DNA from: CAKKQX01 sp963734595
Lineage (GTDB): Bacteria > Pseudomonadota > Gammaproteobacteria > Burkholderiales > SG8-41
Assembly (NCBI GenBank): GCA_963734595.1
Contig: CAVTHV010000026.1
Span: forward strand, 62,001-126,000
Length of the DNA: 64,000 bases
Direction: 5' to 3'
Shown one piece after another: positions 1-7,870 of this stretch. The position numbers were made by a program, and so were the translations under genes. Numbering within the stretch: the stretch's first letter is position 1; the number at the start of each line of letters is the position of its first letter. Below the pieces are notes generated by a model, which saw only the letters and a program-made list of their open reading frames with translations, had not been told where the DNA came from and did no database searches.

Positions 1-19
1 TTTACTTGCCATTCTAAGT

Positions 20-1960
20 TCATCCAATCCTGGTGGTTGGATTTTTTTCTCCGTGTTCTCTGTGTCCTCTGTGGCCAGATGGGTTTTGTTTTTGTCCGGC
101 CAGCATCTGGCTGGCGATGACGACGCCGAGCAATACCGCGCCGATCAGGTCGCTGGCAAGGCCCGGCTTGATCAGCAGCAGCGCGGCGGCCACCAGCAGC
201 ACGCGTTCCCAGATGCGCGCTTCGCGCAGCAGATACCCGAACAGCCCCGCCGCCAGGCACATGGTGCCGATGGTGGCGGAGATGAAGGAGTGCAGGATTT
301 CAGGCCATGTGCCGATCATCAGCAGCGACGGCTCGAACACGAACATGAACGGCACGATGAATCCCGTCGCGCCGACACGCACCGCCTCCCAGCCCGACGC
401 CCACAGGTCGGTCTTGGCGAGGCTGGCCGCGGCGTAGACCGCGAGCGCGACCGGCGGCGTGATCGCCGACAGGATCGCGAAATAAAAAGCAAACATGTGG
501 GCGGCGGGCGGAATCGCGCCGAGCTTGATCAACGCCGGGACCAGCAGCGACACCATGACGATGTAGGCCGGCGTGGTCGGCATGCCCATGCCGAGCACGA
601 TGCCGGCGACCGCGGTCAGCACGAGCGCGAGCGGCAGCAGGTTTTGCGACAGGCCCACGACGATTTGCGTGAACACGATGCCGAGCCCGGTGATGGTCAC
701 GCAGCCGATGACGATGCCGGCGCAGGCGCAGGCCATGGCCACCGACAGCGTGTTCCTCGCGCCTTCCTCGAGCGCCTCGAGCACGTTGCGCCAGGTGATG
801 CCCTCGCGCGTGACCTTCTTCAGCATCGCGATCGGCAGGCAGATCAGCGCGCCCGCGAGCGCGCACAGCGGGGCGGAGTAGCCGAGCGTCAGGCCGATGA
901 AAATGAGCACGATGGGGATGAACAGGTGGCCGCGCTCGGAGAGCACGCGTCCCAGGCGCGGCAGTTCGCTCTTGGGCACGCCGTGCAGGCCGCGGCGCTT
1001 GGCTTCGAAATGCACGGAGAAGAATACGGCGACGTAATACAGGAACGCCGGGATCGCCGCCCACAGCGCGACCTGGGCGTACGGCACGGCCATGAATTCC
1101 GCCATCACGAAGGCCGCGGCGCCCATGACGGGCGGCATGATCTGGCCGCCGGTCGACGCGGTGGCTTCGACCGCCGCCGCAAACGCCGGACGGAAGCCGG
1201 TGCGCTTCATCAGCGGGATGGTCAGCGGCCCGTCAACCATCACGTTGGCGACCGCGCTGCCGGACACGGTGCCGAACAGGCTGGAAGAGATCACCGATAC
1301 CTTGCCCGGCCCGCCCGCGGTGTGTCCGGTGATCGACAGCGCAAAATCCATGAACAGCTGCCCGGTGCCGCTTTTCTCCATGAACGCGCCGAACAACACG
1401 AACAGCATCACGTACGACGCGGACACGCCGAGCGTCGAGCCGAAAATGCCTTCGGTCGACAGGTAGAGCTGCTCCATCAGCACGGGCAGCTTGACGTGGG
1501 TGAAAACGGCGGCATAGATCAGGAAGCACAGCGCGGTGATGGGCAGCGCCCAGCCGAGCACGCGGCGCGTCGCCTCGAGGATGACGAAGACCGCGACGAA
1601 GGTGTAGATGCGGTCCCAGACGGTGAGATCGTCGATGTAGATGATGCGGTTGATCACATACTGGTAATTGATGAAGATGTGCAGGATGAAGCCCCACGAG
1701 GCGAGCAGCAGCACGGCGTCGGCGATGCGCCAGGCCGGGCCGCCGGCGGGCTTGAAGGGGTAGAGCAGGAACACCAGCGTCAGCGCGAACAGCAGGTGGA
1801 TGCCGCGGAAGATCATCGCTTCCGGCGGGCCGAAGCCGGCCACGTACATGTGGTACAGCGACATCGCGACCGCAATGACCGCGATGGCTGCCTTGAGCGC
1901 CGCCGCCTGCGGCTGCGTCACGGCTTTTTCTTCCGAGATGACTTTGACTTCCGAGACCAT
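20..1960 (-). CDS. TRAP transporter fused permease (TAXI-type, 4TM/12TM)
   Basis: This is the membrane component of a tripartite ATP-independent periplasmic transporter, in which the small DctQ-like and large DctM-like subunits are fused, as is usual in TAXI systems. The 646 residues are almost entirely hydrophobic segments, with glycine-rich DctM stretches such as GTVSGSAVANV and GMGMPTTPAYI. It lies 70 bases downstream of the TAXI binding protein, on the same strand, so the two probably form one transporter. The ATG at 1960 follows a purine-rich ribosome site. The last ~20 residues (GHRGHREHGEKNP...) are encoded by an intergenic 9-base repeat, so the natural end may lie slightly earlier. 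The substrate is unknown; TAXI systems usually take organic acids. Confidence 0.9.
   Translation of the reverse strand: MVSEVKVISEEKAVTQPQAAALKAAIAVIAVAMSLYHMYVAGFGPPEAMIFRGIHLLFALTLVFLLYPFKPAGGPAWRIADAVLLLASWGFILHIFINYQYVINRIIYIDDLTVWDRIYTFVAVFVILEATRRVLGWALPITALCFLIYAAVFTHVKLPVLMEQLYLSTEGIFGSTLGVSASYVMLFVLFGAFMEKSGTGQLFMDFALSITGHTAGGPGKVSVISSSLFGTVSGSAVANVMVDGPLTIPLMKRTGFRPAFAAAVEATASTGGQIMPPVMGAAAFVMAEFMAVPYAQVALWAAIPAFLYYVAVFFSVHFEAKRRGLHGVPKSELPRLGRVLSERGHLFIPIVLIFIGLTLGYSAPLCALAGALICLPIAMLKKVTREGITWRNVLEALEEGARNTLSVAMACACAGIVIGCVTITGLGIVFTQIVVGLSQNLLPLALVLTAVAGIVLGMGMPTTPAYIVMVSLLVPALIKLGAIPPAAHMFAFYFAILSAITPPVALAVYAAASLAKTDLWASGWEAVRVGATGFIVPFMFVFEPSLLMIGTWPEILHSFISATIGTMCLAAGLFGYLLREARIWERVLLVAAALLLIKPGLASDLIGAVLLGVVIASQMLAGQKQNPSGHRGHREHGEKNPTTRIG
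48..76. repeat. degenerate 9-base tandem repeat (CACAGAGRA type)
   Basis: On the minus strand this stretch reads as about three imperfect copies of CACAGAGRA. It falls inside the 3' end of the TRAP permease frame and supplies the hydrophilic HRGHREHGE tail. It resembles in style, but not in sequence, the 7- and 8-base tandem repeats elsewhere in the window. Confidence 0.6.
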
Positions 1961-1980
1961 GTCGCTCCCTGGCCTGATGT

Positions 1981-2007
1981 AAAACGGGGCGGTTGCGCCG
2001 CCCCGTT
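1981..2007 (-). terminator. GC-rich hairpin between binding protein and permease genes
   Basis: A near-perfect stem (ACGGGGCGG / CCGCCCCGT) with a five-base loop lies between the stop of the TAXI binding protein and the start of the permease. On the minus strand it is followed by four T residues. It could partly terminate transcription or protect the upstream message, giving more binding protein than permease. The function is inferred. Confidence 0.5.
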
Positions 2008-2029
2008 TCGTTGCAGTCTGCAGACGGGC

Positions 2030-2975
2030 TTACATCGCTCCCACTTCTTTGTAGAACTTCACGGCGCCCTTGTGGAACGGCACGCCGATGTCCGCGGCCA
2101 TGTCCTTGGGCGTGACGCCCGGCCATCGCCTTGTTCACCGCCGACATCGATTCCATGTTGGCGGCGACGGTCTTGGCCATGGTGTAGACCATGTCCTCGG
2201 GCAGGTCGCACGCCACGACGAGGTGCGCCGAATAGCCGATCATGGGCACGTCGCGGTCCTGCTTGGGATAGGTGCCGGCTTTGACCGTGAGCTTGATGTA
2301 GCCGGGGTTCTGTTTGCGCAGCGCGTTCATCGTCTTGTCGTCCACCGGCACGAGCTTGATGTCGCGCGCGCTGGCGAGGTCCATCACCGACGAGGCGGGA
2401 ATGGTGGTGCCGAGCGTGAACACCTGGGCGTGGCCGTCCTTCATCAGCGACACGCCGTCGGTGTAGGACTGGAAATTGATCTTGGAGAGCGACTGGTAGT
2501 TCATGCCGTTGAGCTGGAGAACGGCGTTCGTCAGCAGCTCGGCGGTGTTGCCCTTGGGCTGGGTCACCAGCGACTTGCCTTTCAGGTCGGCGAAGGAATT
2601 CACGTTGGCGTCGGCCAGCGAGACCACCTGAAAGTACTGCGGATACAGATTGGCGAGCTGGCAGACCTTGGTGGTCTTCTTCGGATAGGGCGCGCGGCCT
2701 GCGAGACCGTCCACCGTGGTGCTCGAGTTGCCGAAGCCGGCCTGTGCCTTGCCTTCGTCGACCCCGCGCACGTTGGCGATACCGGCGCCCGGCGTCGCCG
2801 TCACCTGCAGGCCCGGAATGGCTTTTTCCCACATGCTCTTGAGCTGGCCGCCGAGCGGCACCCAGACGCCGCCCTGCGGGCCGGTCATGAGGGTGATTTG
2901 CTGGGCTGCGGCCGGAGCCGCGAATGCAGCGGCGCAGAAGACGTACAACGCAATTGCGAGGCGAGGCGATTTCAT
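2030..2975 (-). CDS. TAXI-family TRAP transporter solute-binding protein (one frameshift)
   Basis: This is a periplasmic substrate-binding subunit that captures the ligand for the adjacent permease. It starts at ATG 2975 after AGGGAGAAG and has a clear signal peptide (~24 residues ending APAAAQ). Typical TAXI features follow, including ITLMTGPQGGVWVPLGG near the N-terminus and GFGNSSTTVDG. The frame breaks near 2117, where one extra base splits MAG from the C-terminal VTPKDMAADIG...; removing it gives a normal ~314-residue protein ending at 2030. This is probably a sequence error because the downstream residues are family-like. The gene is 106 bases downstream of hydroxypyruvate isomerase on the same strand and may be co-transcribed with it. 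Confidence 0.88.
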
Positions 2976-3081
2976 GGACTTCTCCCTTGTGGTTACTCGT
3001 GCCGGAATACGGAAACCAGTTTCAGGGATTGTGTAGCCGCCTGTGCCCGCGGTCAAGCGGCCTGACCTGCCCGCAGTCCTT

Positions 3082-3864
3082 TCAGGAGATATAAGACTTG
3101 ATCCAGCCCAGGCCGGCATCGGTCGTCGTCAGCGGCTTGTACTCGCAGCCGATCCATCCGCTGTAGCCGATTTTGTCCAGGAAATCGAATAGAAACGGGT
3201 AGTTGATCTCGCCGGTGCCGGGTTCATGCCGGCCGGGATTGTCGGCGAGCTGCATGTGCGGGATCAGCTTCAGGTTTTTCTCGATGGTGGCGGCGAGATC
3301 GCCCTCCATCACCTGCATGTGGTAGATGTCGTACTGCAGGAACAGGTTGTCGGACCCGACCTCGGCGATGATGTCGAGCGCCTGCTGCGTGTGGTCGAGG
3401 AAAAAGCCCGGCATGTCGCGGGTGCTGTTGATGGGCTCGATCAGGAGCCTGATGCCCGACTCCTTGAGTTTCAGCGCCGCGAATTTCAGGTTGGACACGA
3501 ACGTCGTGTGCAGTCGCTCCCGTGTCACGCCGGCAGGCGCAAGGCCGGCGAGGCAGTTCAGCTGTTTGCAACCCAGCGCCGTCGCATAGTCGATGGCCTT
3601 GCCGACCCCGTCCTGGAACTCGCCGACGCGGTCGGGATGGCAGCCGATGCCGCGCTCGCCGCCGGCCCAGTCGCCGGCGGGCAGGTTGTGCAGCACCTGG
3701 ATGAGCTTGTGCCGTTGCAGCAGCTCCGCGAGCTGGTGCCGGTCGAAGTCGTAGGGAAACAGGTACTCGACAGCGGTAAATCCCGCGCGGGCGGCAGCGG
3801 CGAAGCGCTCGGTAAAAGGGTGCTCGTTGTAGAGCAGGGTGAGATTGGCGGCGAATCTGGGCAT
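3082..3864 (-). CDS. hyi: hydroxypyruvate isomerase
   Basis: This is a TIM-barrel sugar-phosphate-isomerase-like enzyme that interconverts hydroxypyruvate and tartronate semialdehyde in glyoxylate/glycerate metabolism. The 260 residues match the family length. Characteristic stretches are MPRFAANLTLLYNEHPF at the N-terminus, LLIEPINSTRDMPGFF with a metal-binding glutamate around residue 145, the QYDIYHMQ strand and GCEYKP near the end. An AGGAG lies about 9 bases before ATG 3864. It is the first gene of the minus-strand group that continues into the TAXI transporter, which suggests (inference) uptake and use of a small organic acid. A HIBADH-family reductase occurs 45 kb away and is not linked. 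Confidence 0.88.
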   Translation of the reverse strand: MPRFAANLTLLYNEHPFTERFAAAARAGFTAVEYLFPYDFDRHQLAELLQRHKLIQVLHNLPAGDWAGGERGIGCHPDRVGEFQDGVGKAIDYATALGCKQLNCLAGLAPAGVTRERLHTTFVSNLKFAALKLKESGIRLLIEPINSTRDMPGFFLDHTQQALDIIAEVGSDNLFLQYDIYHMQVMEGDLAATIEKNLKLIPHMQLADNPGRHEPGTGEINYPFLFDFLDKIGYSGWIGCEYKPLTTTDAGLGWIKSYIS

Positions 3865-3944
3865 GGAAATTCCGCTCCTGACGGCGATTGGGATGAAAGC
3901 GTCGGGCGCCGCATTATTTGGGGACGCGGGCTCCGCGGCACAAT

Positions 3945-3950
3945 TATAAT
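3945..3950 (+). promoter_or_regulatory. TATAAT -10 element just before the mocA-like gene
   Basis: A perfect TATAAT ends 8 bases before the ATG at 3959, and no Shine-Dalgarno sequence lies between them. Transcription would begin at or next to the start codon, so the message may be leaderless. I see no convincing -35 hexamer at 16-18 bases. The AT-rich patch could also serve the divergent hyi gene. Confidence 0.4.
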
Positions 3951-3958
3951 GGCTGCAT

Positions 3959-4546
3959 ATGGAAAACAGACAGCGCGAAATCGTCGGAATCCTGCTCGCC
4001 GCCGGCGCGGGGGCGCGTTTTGGCGGCGAGAAGCTGCTGCACCCGCTGCCCGACGGCGTTGCGATCGGCGCGCATGCGGCGCGCAACCTGATCGCGGCCG
4101 GACTCACGGTCGTGGCGGTGGTGAAGCCCGGCGATTTTCCGCTGTACGACCTGTTCGAGCAGGAGGGCTGCCGCGTGACGTTCTGTCCGCATGCCGCGCG
4201 CGGCATGGGCGCGAGCCTCGCGCACGGGGTGGAGTCTGCGCGCAATGCCGGCGGCTGGGTGATCGCGCTCGGCGACATGCCGCGGATCCGGCCTGGCACC
4301 ATCAGGCGGGTGGTGCAGGCGCTGCAAGAGGGTGCTGCAATCGCGGCGCCGGCTTATCGCGGCGAGCGCGGCCACCCGGTCGGTTTCGGCGCGCAATTTC
4401 TCGACGATCTGACGCAGCTCTCCGCCGACAGCGGCGCGCGCGCGATCCTCGAACGTCACCGGCAGGACATCCGGCTGGTCGACTGCGACGATCCCGGCGT
4501 GCTGTACGACGTCGACCGCAAGGGCGATCTCGCTGGCGCCGCATGA
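3959..4546 (+). CDS. MocA-like nucleotidyltransferase (molybdenum cofactor cytidylyltransferase family)
   Basis: This is a 195-residue NTP-transferase of the MobA/MocA type. Members attach CMP or GMP to molybdopterin, making the dinucleotide cofactor of xanthine-oxidase-family molybdoenzymes. The signature LLAAGAGARFGGEK (residues ~12-25) is the nucleotide-binding loop, followed by ALGDMPRI (metal-binding Asp) and GHPVGFG. It sits 22 bases before a MoxR/CoxD-type ATPase and near a CoxE-like VWA protein. That trio is typical of maturation genes for aerobic CO dehydrogenase-like enzymes, which favours MCD synthesis (MocA). No molybdoenzyme subunit is present in the window. Confidence 0.8.
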   Translation: MENRQREIVGILLAAGAGARFGGEKLLHPLPDGVAIGAHAARNLIAAGLTVVAVVKPGDFPLYDLFEQEGCRVTFCPHAARGMGASLAHGVESARNAGGWVIALGDMPRIRPGTIRRVVQALQEGAAIAAPAYRGERGHPVGFGAQFLDDLTQLSADSGARAILERHRQDIRLVDCDDPGVLYDVDRKGDLAGAA

Positions 4547-4568
4547 TTTACTTGACGAAAGAACCCCG

Positions 4569-5414
4569 ATGAAGCGATTTGAAGGCACCGACAGTTACGT
4601 TGCGACCGAGGACCTGATGATGGCGGTGAATGCCGCGATCACGCTCGAGCGGCCGCTGCTGATCAAGGGCGAGCCGGGCACCGGCAAGACCATGCTCGCG
4701 ATCGAGGTCGCGAAGGCGCTCGGCCGGCCGCTCCACGAGTGGCACATCAAGTCGACGACCAAGGCGCAGCACGGCCTCTACGAATACGATGCGGTGTCGC
4801 GTCTGCGCGATTCGCAGCTCGGCGACCCGAAGGTGCACGACATCGGCAACTACATCGTGCAGGGCATGCTGTGGAAGGCGTTCGCGGCCGATGCGCCCGC
4901 GGTGCTGCTGATCGACGAGGTGGACAAGGCCGACATCGAGTTCCCGAACGATCTGCTGCGCGAGCTCGACCGCATGGAGTTCTACGTCTACGAGACGCAG
5001 CAGCTCGTCAAGGCGAAGCACCGGCCGCTGGTCATCATCACCAGCAACAACGAGAAGGACCTGCCCGACGCGTTCCTGCGGCGCTGCTTCTTCCATTACA
5101 TCCGGTTTCCCGATCACGAGACGATGGAGAAGATCGTCAACGTGCACTTCCCGGGGCTCAAGAAATCGCTGCTCAGGCAGGCGCTGGCCTCGTTCTTCGA
5201 GATCCGCGAAGTGCCGGGGCTGAAGAAAAAGCCCTCGACTTCGGAACTGCTCGACTGGTTGAAGCTGCTGATGGCGGAAGACATTCCGCCGGAAGCGCTC
5301 CACAGCCAGGACAGCCACAAGATCATCCCGCCGCTGCACGGCGCGCTGCTGAAAAACGAGCAGGACGTGCATTTGTTCGAGCGGCTGGTGTTCATGTCGA
5401 GACGGAAAAGCTGA
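4569..5414 (+). CDS. MoxR-family AAA+ ATPase (CoxD-like)
   Basis: This 281-residue MoxR-type AAA+ chaperone probably works with the VWA protein encoded at 6221-7402 to insert metal or cofactor into, or remodel, a target enzyme. Walker A is GEPGTGKT (residues ~36-43), Walker B is LLIDEVDKAD, sensor 1 is the ITSNN motif and an arginine finger lies in FLRRCFF. The start is the ATG at 4569, shortly after the mocA-like stop. CoxD of the CO dehydrogenase system belongs to this family; the true client here is unknown. Confidence 0.87.
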   Translation: MKRFEGTDSYVATEDLMMAVNAAITLERPLLIKGEPGTGKTMLAIEVAKALGRPLHEWHIKSTTKAQHGLYEYDAVSRLRDSQLGDPKVHDIGNYIVQGMLWKAFAADAPAVLLIDEVDKADIEFPNDLLRELDRMEFYVYETQQLVKAKHRPLVIITSNNEKDLPDAFLRRCFFHYIRFPDHETMEKIVNVHFPGLKKSLLRQALASFFEIREVPGLKKKPSTSELLDWLKLLMAEDIPPEALHSQDSHKIIPPLHGALLKNEQDVHLFERLVFMSRRKS

Positions 5415-5419
5415 TTGAG

Positions 5420-5482
5420 CCGCCAAGGCCGCCAGAACACCAAGGAAAAACTGAACCGCCAAGACGCCAAGACGCCAAGGAA
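5420..5482 (+). repeat. degenerate 8-base tandem repeat (CGCCAAGR), forward copy
   Basis: Imperfect tandem CGCCAAGA / CGCCAAGG units follow directly after the moxR stop codon. An inverted copy lies about 100 bases downstream (5583-5610), so transcripts could fold into a long hairpin between moxR and the glycosylase gene. Similar units recur at 21561-21610 and 25446-25510. Confidence 0.75.
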
Positions 5483-5582
5483 GTGCAAAGGACATAGAAA
5501 ATCGATTAAACCCCAGTCTGACAGGTCCAGAAATTGCCGACGAAGTCTTGTCATGGTATTCAATCTGTGATTCATTTTGTAT

Positions 5583-5610
5583 TTCTTGGCGTCCTTGGCG
5601 CCTTGGCGGC
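5583..5610 (-). repeat. degenerate 8-base tandem repeat (CGCCAAGR), inverted copy
   Basis: Three units of TTGGCGYC, the complement of the family found at 5420-5482, lie just upstream of the glycosylase start. The ~100 bases between the two arms show no gene. The arrangement could form a terminator-like fold for the preceding operon, or may simply be dispersed repeats. Confidence 0.7.
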
Positions 5611-5639
5611 TAAATTCGATGTTGATGTTTTGAACTGAG

Positions 5640-6128
5640 ATGGCTAAAAGCGCGAAAGGATTTCCGCCGGTCGTGGATGAAAAAGTGACGACGCTGATAC
5701 TGGGCAGCTTCCCGAGCACCGCTTCGCTCGGCAAGGGCCAGTACTACGGCCATGCGCAAAACCAGTTCTGGAAGCTGATGGGGAGCGTGGTCGGCGCGCC
5801 GCTCTACGACATGCCGTACGAGCAGCGCCTCAAAACGCTGCTCGCCAGCCGCATCGGGTTGTGGGACGTCATCGGCAAGTGCGACCGCGCCGGCAGTCTC
5901 GACAGCAACATCCGCAATGCGCGGCACAACGACTTCGAGCGCGTGACGGGCATCGCGAAGAAACTGCGCCGCGTGTGTTTCAACGGCAAGACCGCCGCGA
6001 AACTCGAGCCGTGGTTTGCCGGGCAGGGTTACGAAACCATCGTGCTGCCGTCGTCGAGTCCGGCGAATACGATGAAATTCGAGACGAAGCTCGCTGCATG
6101 GCGCGCAGCTTTCGGATGTTCGCAATGA
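5640..6128 (+). CDS. DNA-deoxyinosine glycosylase (UDG superfamily family 6)
   Basis: This 162-residue glycosylase removes hypoxanthine, and possibly uracil, from DNA to start base-excision repair. The N-terminal motif LILGSFPSTASLGKGQYYGH with following NQFWKLMG is diagnostic of the hypoxanthine-DNA glycosylase branch. The C-terminal LPSSSPANT is the second active-site loop of the UDG fold. It starts at ATG 5640 without a strong ribosome site. It stands between the MoxR and VWA genes, but nothing ties it functionally to them, and the flanking repeats suggest the gap on its left is a neutral insertion point. Confidence 0.85.
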   Translation: MAKSAKGFPPVVDEKVTTLILGSFPSTASLGKGQYYGHAQNQFWKLMGSVVGAPLYDMPYEQRLKTLLASRIGLWDVIGKCDRAGSLDSNIRNARHNDFERVTGIAKKLRRVCFNGKTAAKLEPWFAGQGYETIVLPSSSPANTMKFETKLAAWRAAFGCSQ

Positions 6129-6179
6129 CCGGACGCCGCTTTTCAGATGCAGCTGGAGACAGACCCTGCCGGTTGCGGG

Positions 6180-6216
6180 TTTACCAGTCACCGGTTCACC
6201 GTTCACTGGTCACCGC
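6180..6216 (+). repeat. degenerate heptanucleotide repeat (TTCACYR)
   Basis: Five imperfect 7-base units (TTTACCA, TCACCGG, TTCACCG, TTCACTG, GTCACCG) fill the gap immediately upstream of the VWA gene start. Related heptads occur at 10457-10487, 11462-11498 and 23611-23636. They leave no room for a ribosome site, so translation of the next gene may depend on the upstream message. Confidence 0.7.
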
Positions 6217-6220
6217 TCTC

Positions 6221-7402
6221 ATGCTGATCGAATTTTTTCTGAAGCTCAAGGAAAGCGGCATCCCGGTTTCGGTCAGGGAGTTCCTGACGCTGCTCGAGGC
6301 GCTGCAGAAAGAGGTCGTATCCGGCAGCGTCGACGATTTCTATTACCTTGTCGCGCGCCTGCCTGGTGAAGGACGAGAAGTATTTCGACCGTTTCGACCG
6401 CGCATTCGGCGCTTACTTCAAGGGCGTCCTCGATGTCGAGGGCATCGCGGCGCTGATTCCCGAGGAATGGCTGAAGAAACTCGCGGAAAAGAATCTGACC
6501 GACGAAGAGAAGAAGCTGGTCGAAGCGCTCGGCGGCTGGGACAAGCTGATGGAGACGCTCAAGCAGCGGCTCGAGGAGCAGAAGGGCCGGCACCAGGGCG
6601 GCAGCAAGTGGATCGGCACCGCCGGCACTTCGCCGTTCGGCGCCTACGGCTACAACCCGGAAGGCGTGCGCATCGGGCAGCACGAGTCGCGCCACCGCCG
6701 CGCGGTCAAGGTCTGGGACCAGCGCGAATTCAAAAACTTCGACGACACGGTCGAAATCGGCACGCGCAATATCAAGGTGGCGTTAAAGCGCCTGCGCAAG
6801 TTCGCGCGCGAAGGCAACCCCGAGGAACTCGACCTCGACGACACCATACGCTCGACCGCGAAGAACGCGGGCTGGCTCGACCTCAAGATGGTGCCGGAGC
6901 GGCACAACAGCGTGAAGGTATTGCTGTTCCTCGATGTCGGCGGTTCGATGGACGATCACATCCGCGTTTGCGAGCAGTTGTTTTCCGCGGCGCGCACCGA
7001 GTTCAAGCACCTCGAATATTTCTATTTTCACAATTTTCTCTACGAGCGCGTGTGGAAGGACAATCACCGGCGCGCCGCCGAGCGTCTCGCAACCTGGGAC
7101 GTGATGCATACATACCCCCATGATTATAAAGTGATTATCGTGGGGGACGCGACCATGAGCCCGTATGAGATCGTCTATCCCGGCGGCAGCGTCGAGCACA
7201 CCAACGAGGAGTCAGGCGCGGTCTGGCTGCAGCGCTGCTCGCGATTTACAAGGACACCATCTGGCTCAACCCGCAGCCGGAAGCGGTGTGGGACTATCAC
7301 GAATCGATCCGCATCACGCGCCAGCTGATCGGCGAGCGCATGTTTCCGATGACGCTCGACGGACTGGACCGCGGCATGCGGCTGCTCAGCAAGTCGCATT
7401 GA
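6221..7402 (+). CDS. VWA domain protein, CoxE-like (two frameshifts)
   Basis: This is a von Willebrand factor A protein of the CoxE type, the usual partner of a MoxR ATPase. It starts MLIEFFLKLKESGIPVSVRE at 6221 and ends MRLLSKSH at 7402. Frames change near 6357 (LVAR to ACLVKDEKYFDRF) and near 7225 (AVWLQR to LLAIYKDT), which add up to one open product of ~393 residues, so both are probably sequence errors. The metal-site strand reads LLFLDVGGSMDDH, with Gly replacing the first Ser of the classical DxSxS motif. A KFAREG...LDLDDTIR region precedes the VWA fold, as in related proteins. Together with the MoxR gene it forms a chaperone pair. Confidence 0.82.
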
Positions 7403-7405
7403 TCC

Positions 7406-7870
7406 GTGGACATCAAAACGGTTACCGCTGCGGGCCCCGATCTCGAAGCCGTCCGCAACCTGTTTTTCGAGTACGCCGACGCGCTCGGATTCGAACTGTG
7501 TTTTCAGGGATTCGACCAGGAACTCGCGGCGTTGCCCGGCGATTACGCGCTGCCGCGGGGCAGTCTGTTGCTGGCGAAACAGGGCGGTGAGGCGGCGGGG
7601 TGCGTGGCGGTGCGGCCGCTTGATGCCGGGCGCTGCGAGATGAAGCGGCTCTATGTGCGGCCCGAGTTTCAGGGCACCGGTCTCGGGCGCAGGCTCGCGG
7701 AACGCGCGATCGACTTTGCCCGCTCCTGCGGTTATCACAGCATGGTGCTCGACACGCTGCCGGATATGCACGCAGCACGCGCGCTCTATGGGAAGCTCGG
7801 TTTCAAGCCGTGCGCGCCGTATTACGACAACAGCGCTATCGGCAGCGATTGCTTCGAGTTGATGCTCTAA
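7406..7870 (+). CDS. GNAT family N-acetyltransferase
   Basis: This 154-residue acetyltransferase of unknown substrate starts at GTG 7406, three bases after the VWA stop. The acetyl-CoA binding loop is visible as VRPEFQGTGLGRRLAE (residues ~90-105), preceded by the CEMKRLYV strand. ARALYGKLGFKP is the usual last helix and strand of the fold. It is likely co-transcribed with the VWA gene and overlaps the convergent prfC stop by four bases. Confidence 0.85.
   Translation: MDIKTVTAAGPDLEAVRNLFFEYADALGFELCFQGFDQELAALPGDYALPRGSLLLAKQGGEAAGCVAVRPLDAGRCEMKRLYVRPEFQGTGLGRRLAERAIDFARSCGYHSMVLDTLPDMHAARALYGKLGFKPCAPYYDNSAIGSDCFELML

Noticed and set aside
53..2284. Long plus-strand open frames opposite the TRAP permease (up to 743 codons)
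   Set aside because: They are shadow frames of a GC-rich gene with Arg/His/Ala-rich, low-complexity translations and no family motifs.
5640..6128. Glycosylase as part of the CoxD/CoxE system
   Set aside because: Adjacency is the only link; the gene is flanked by repeats and the family is a stand-alone DNA-repair enzyme.
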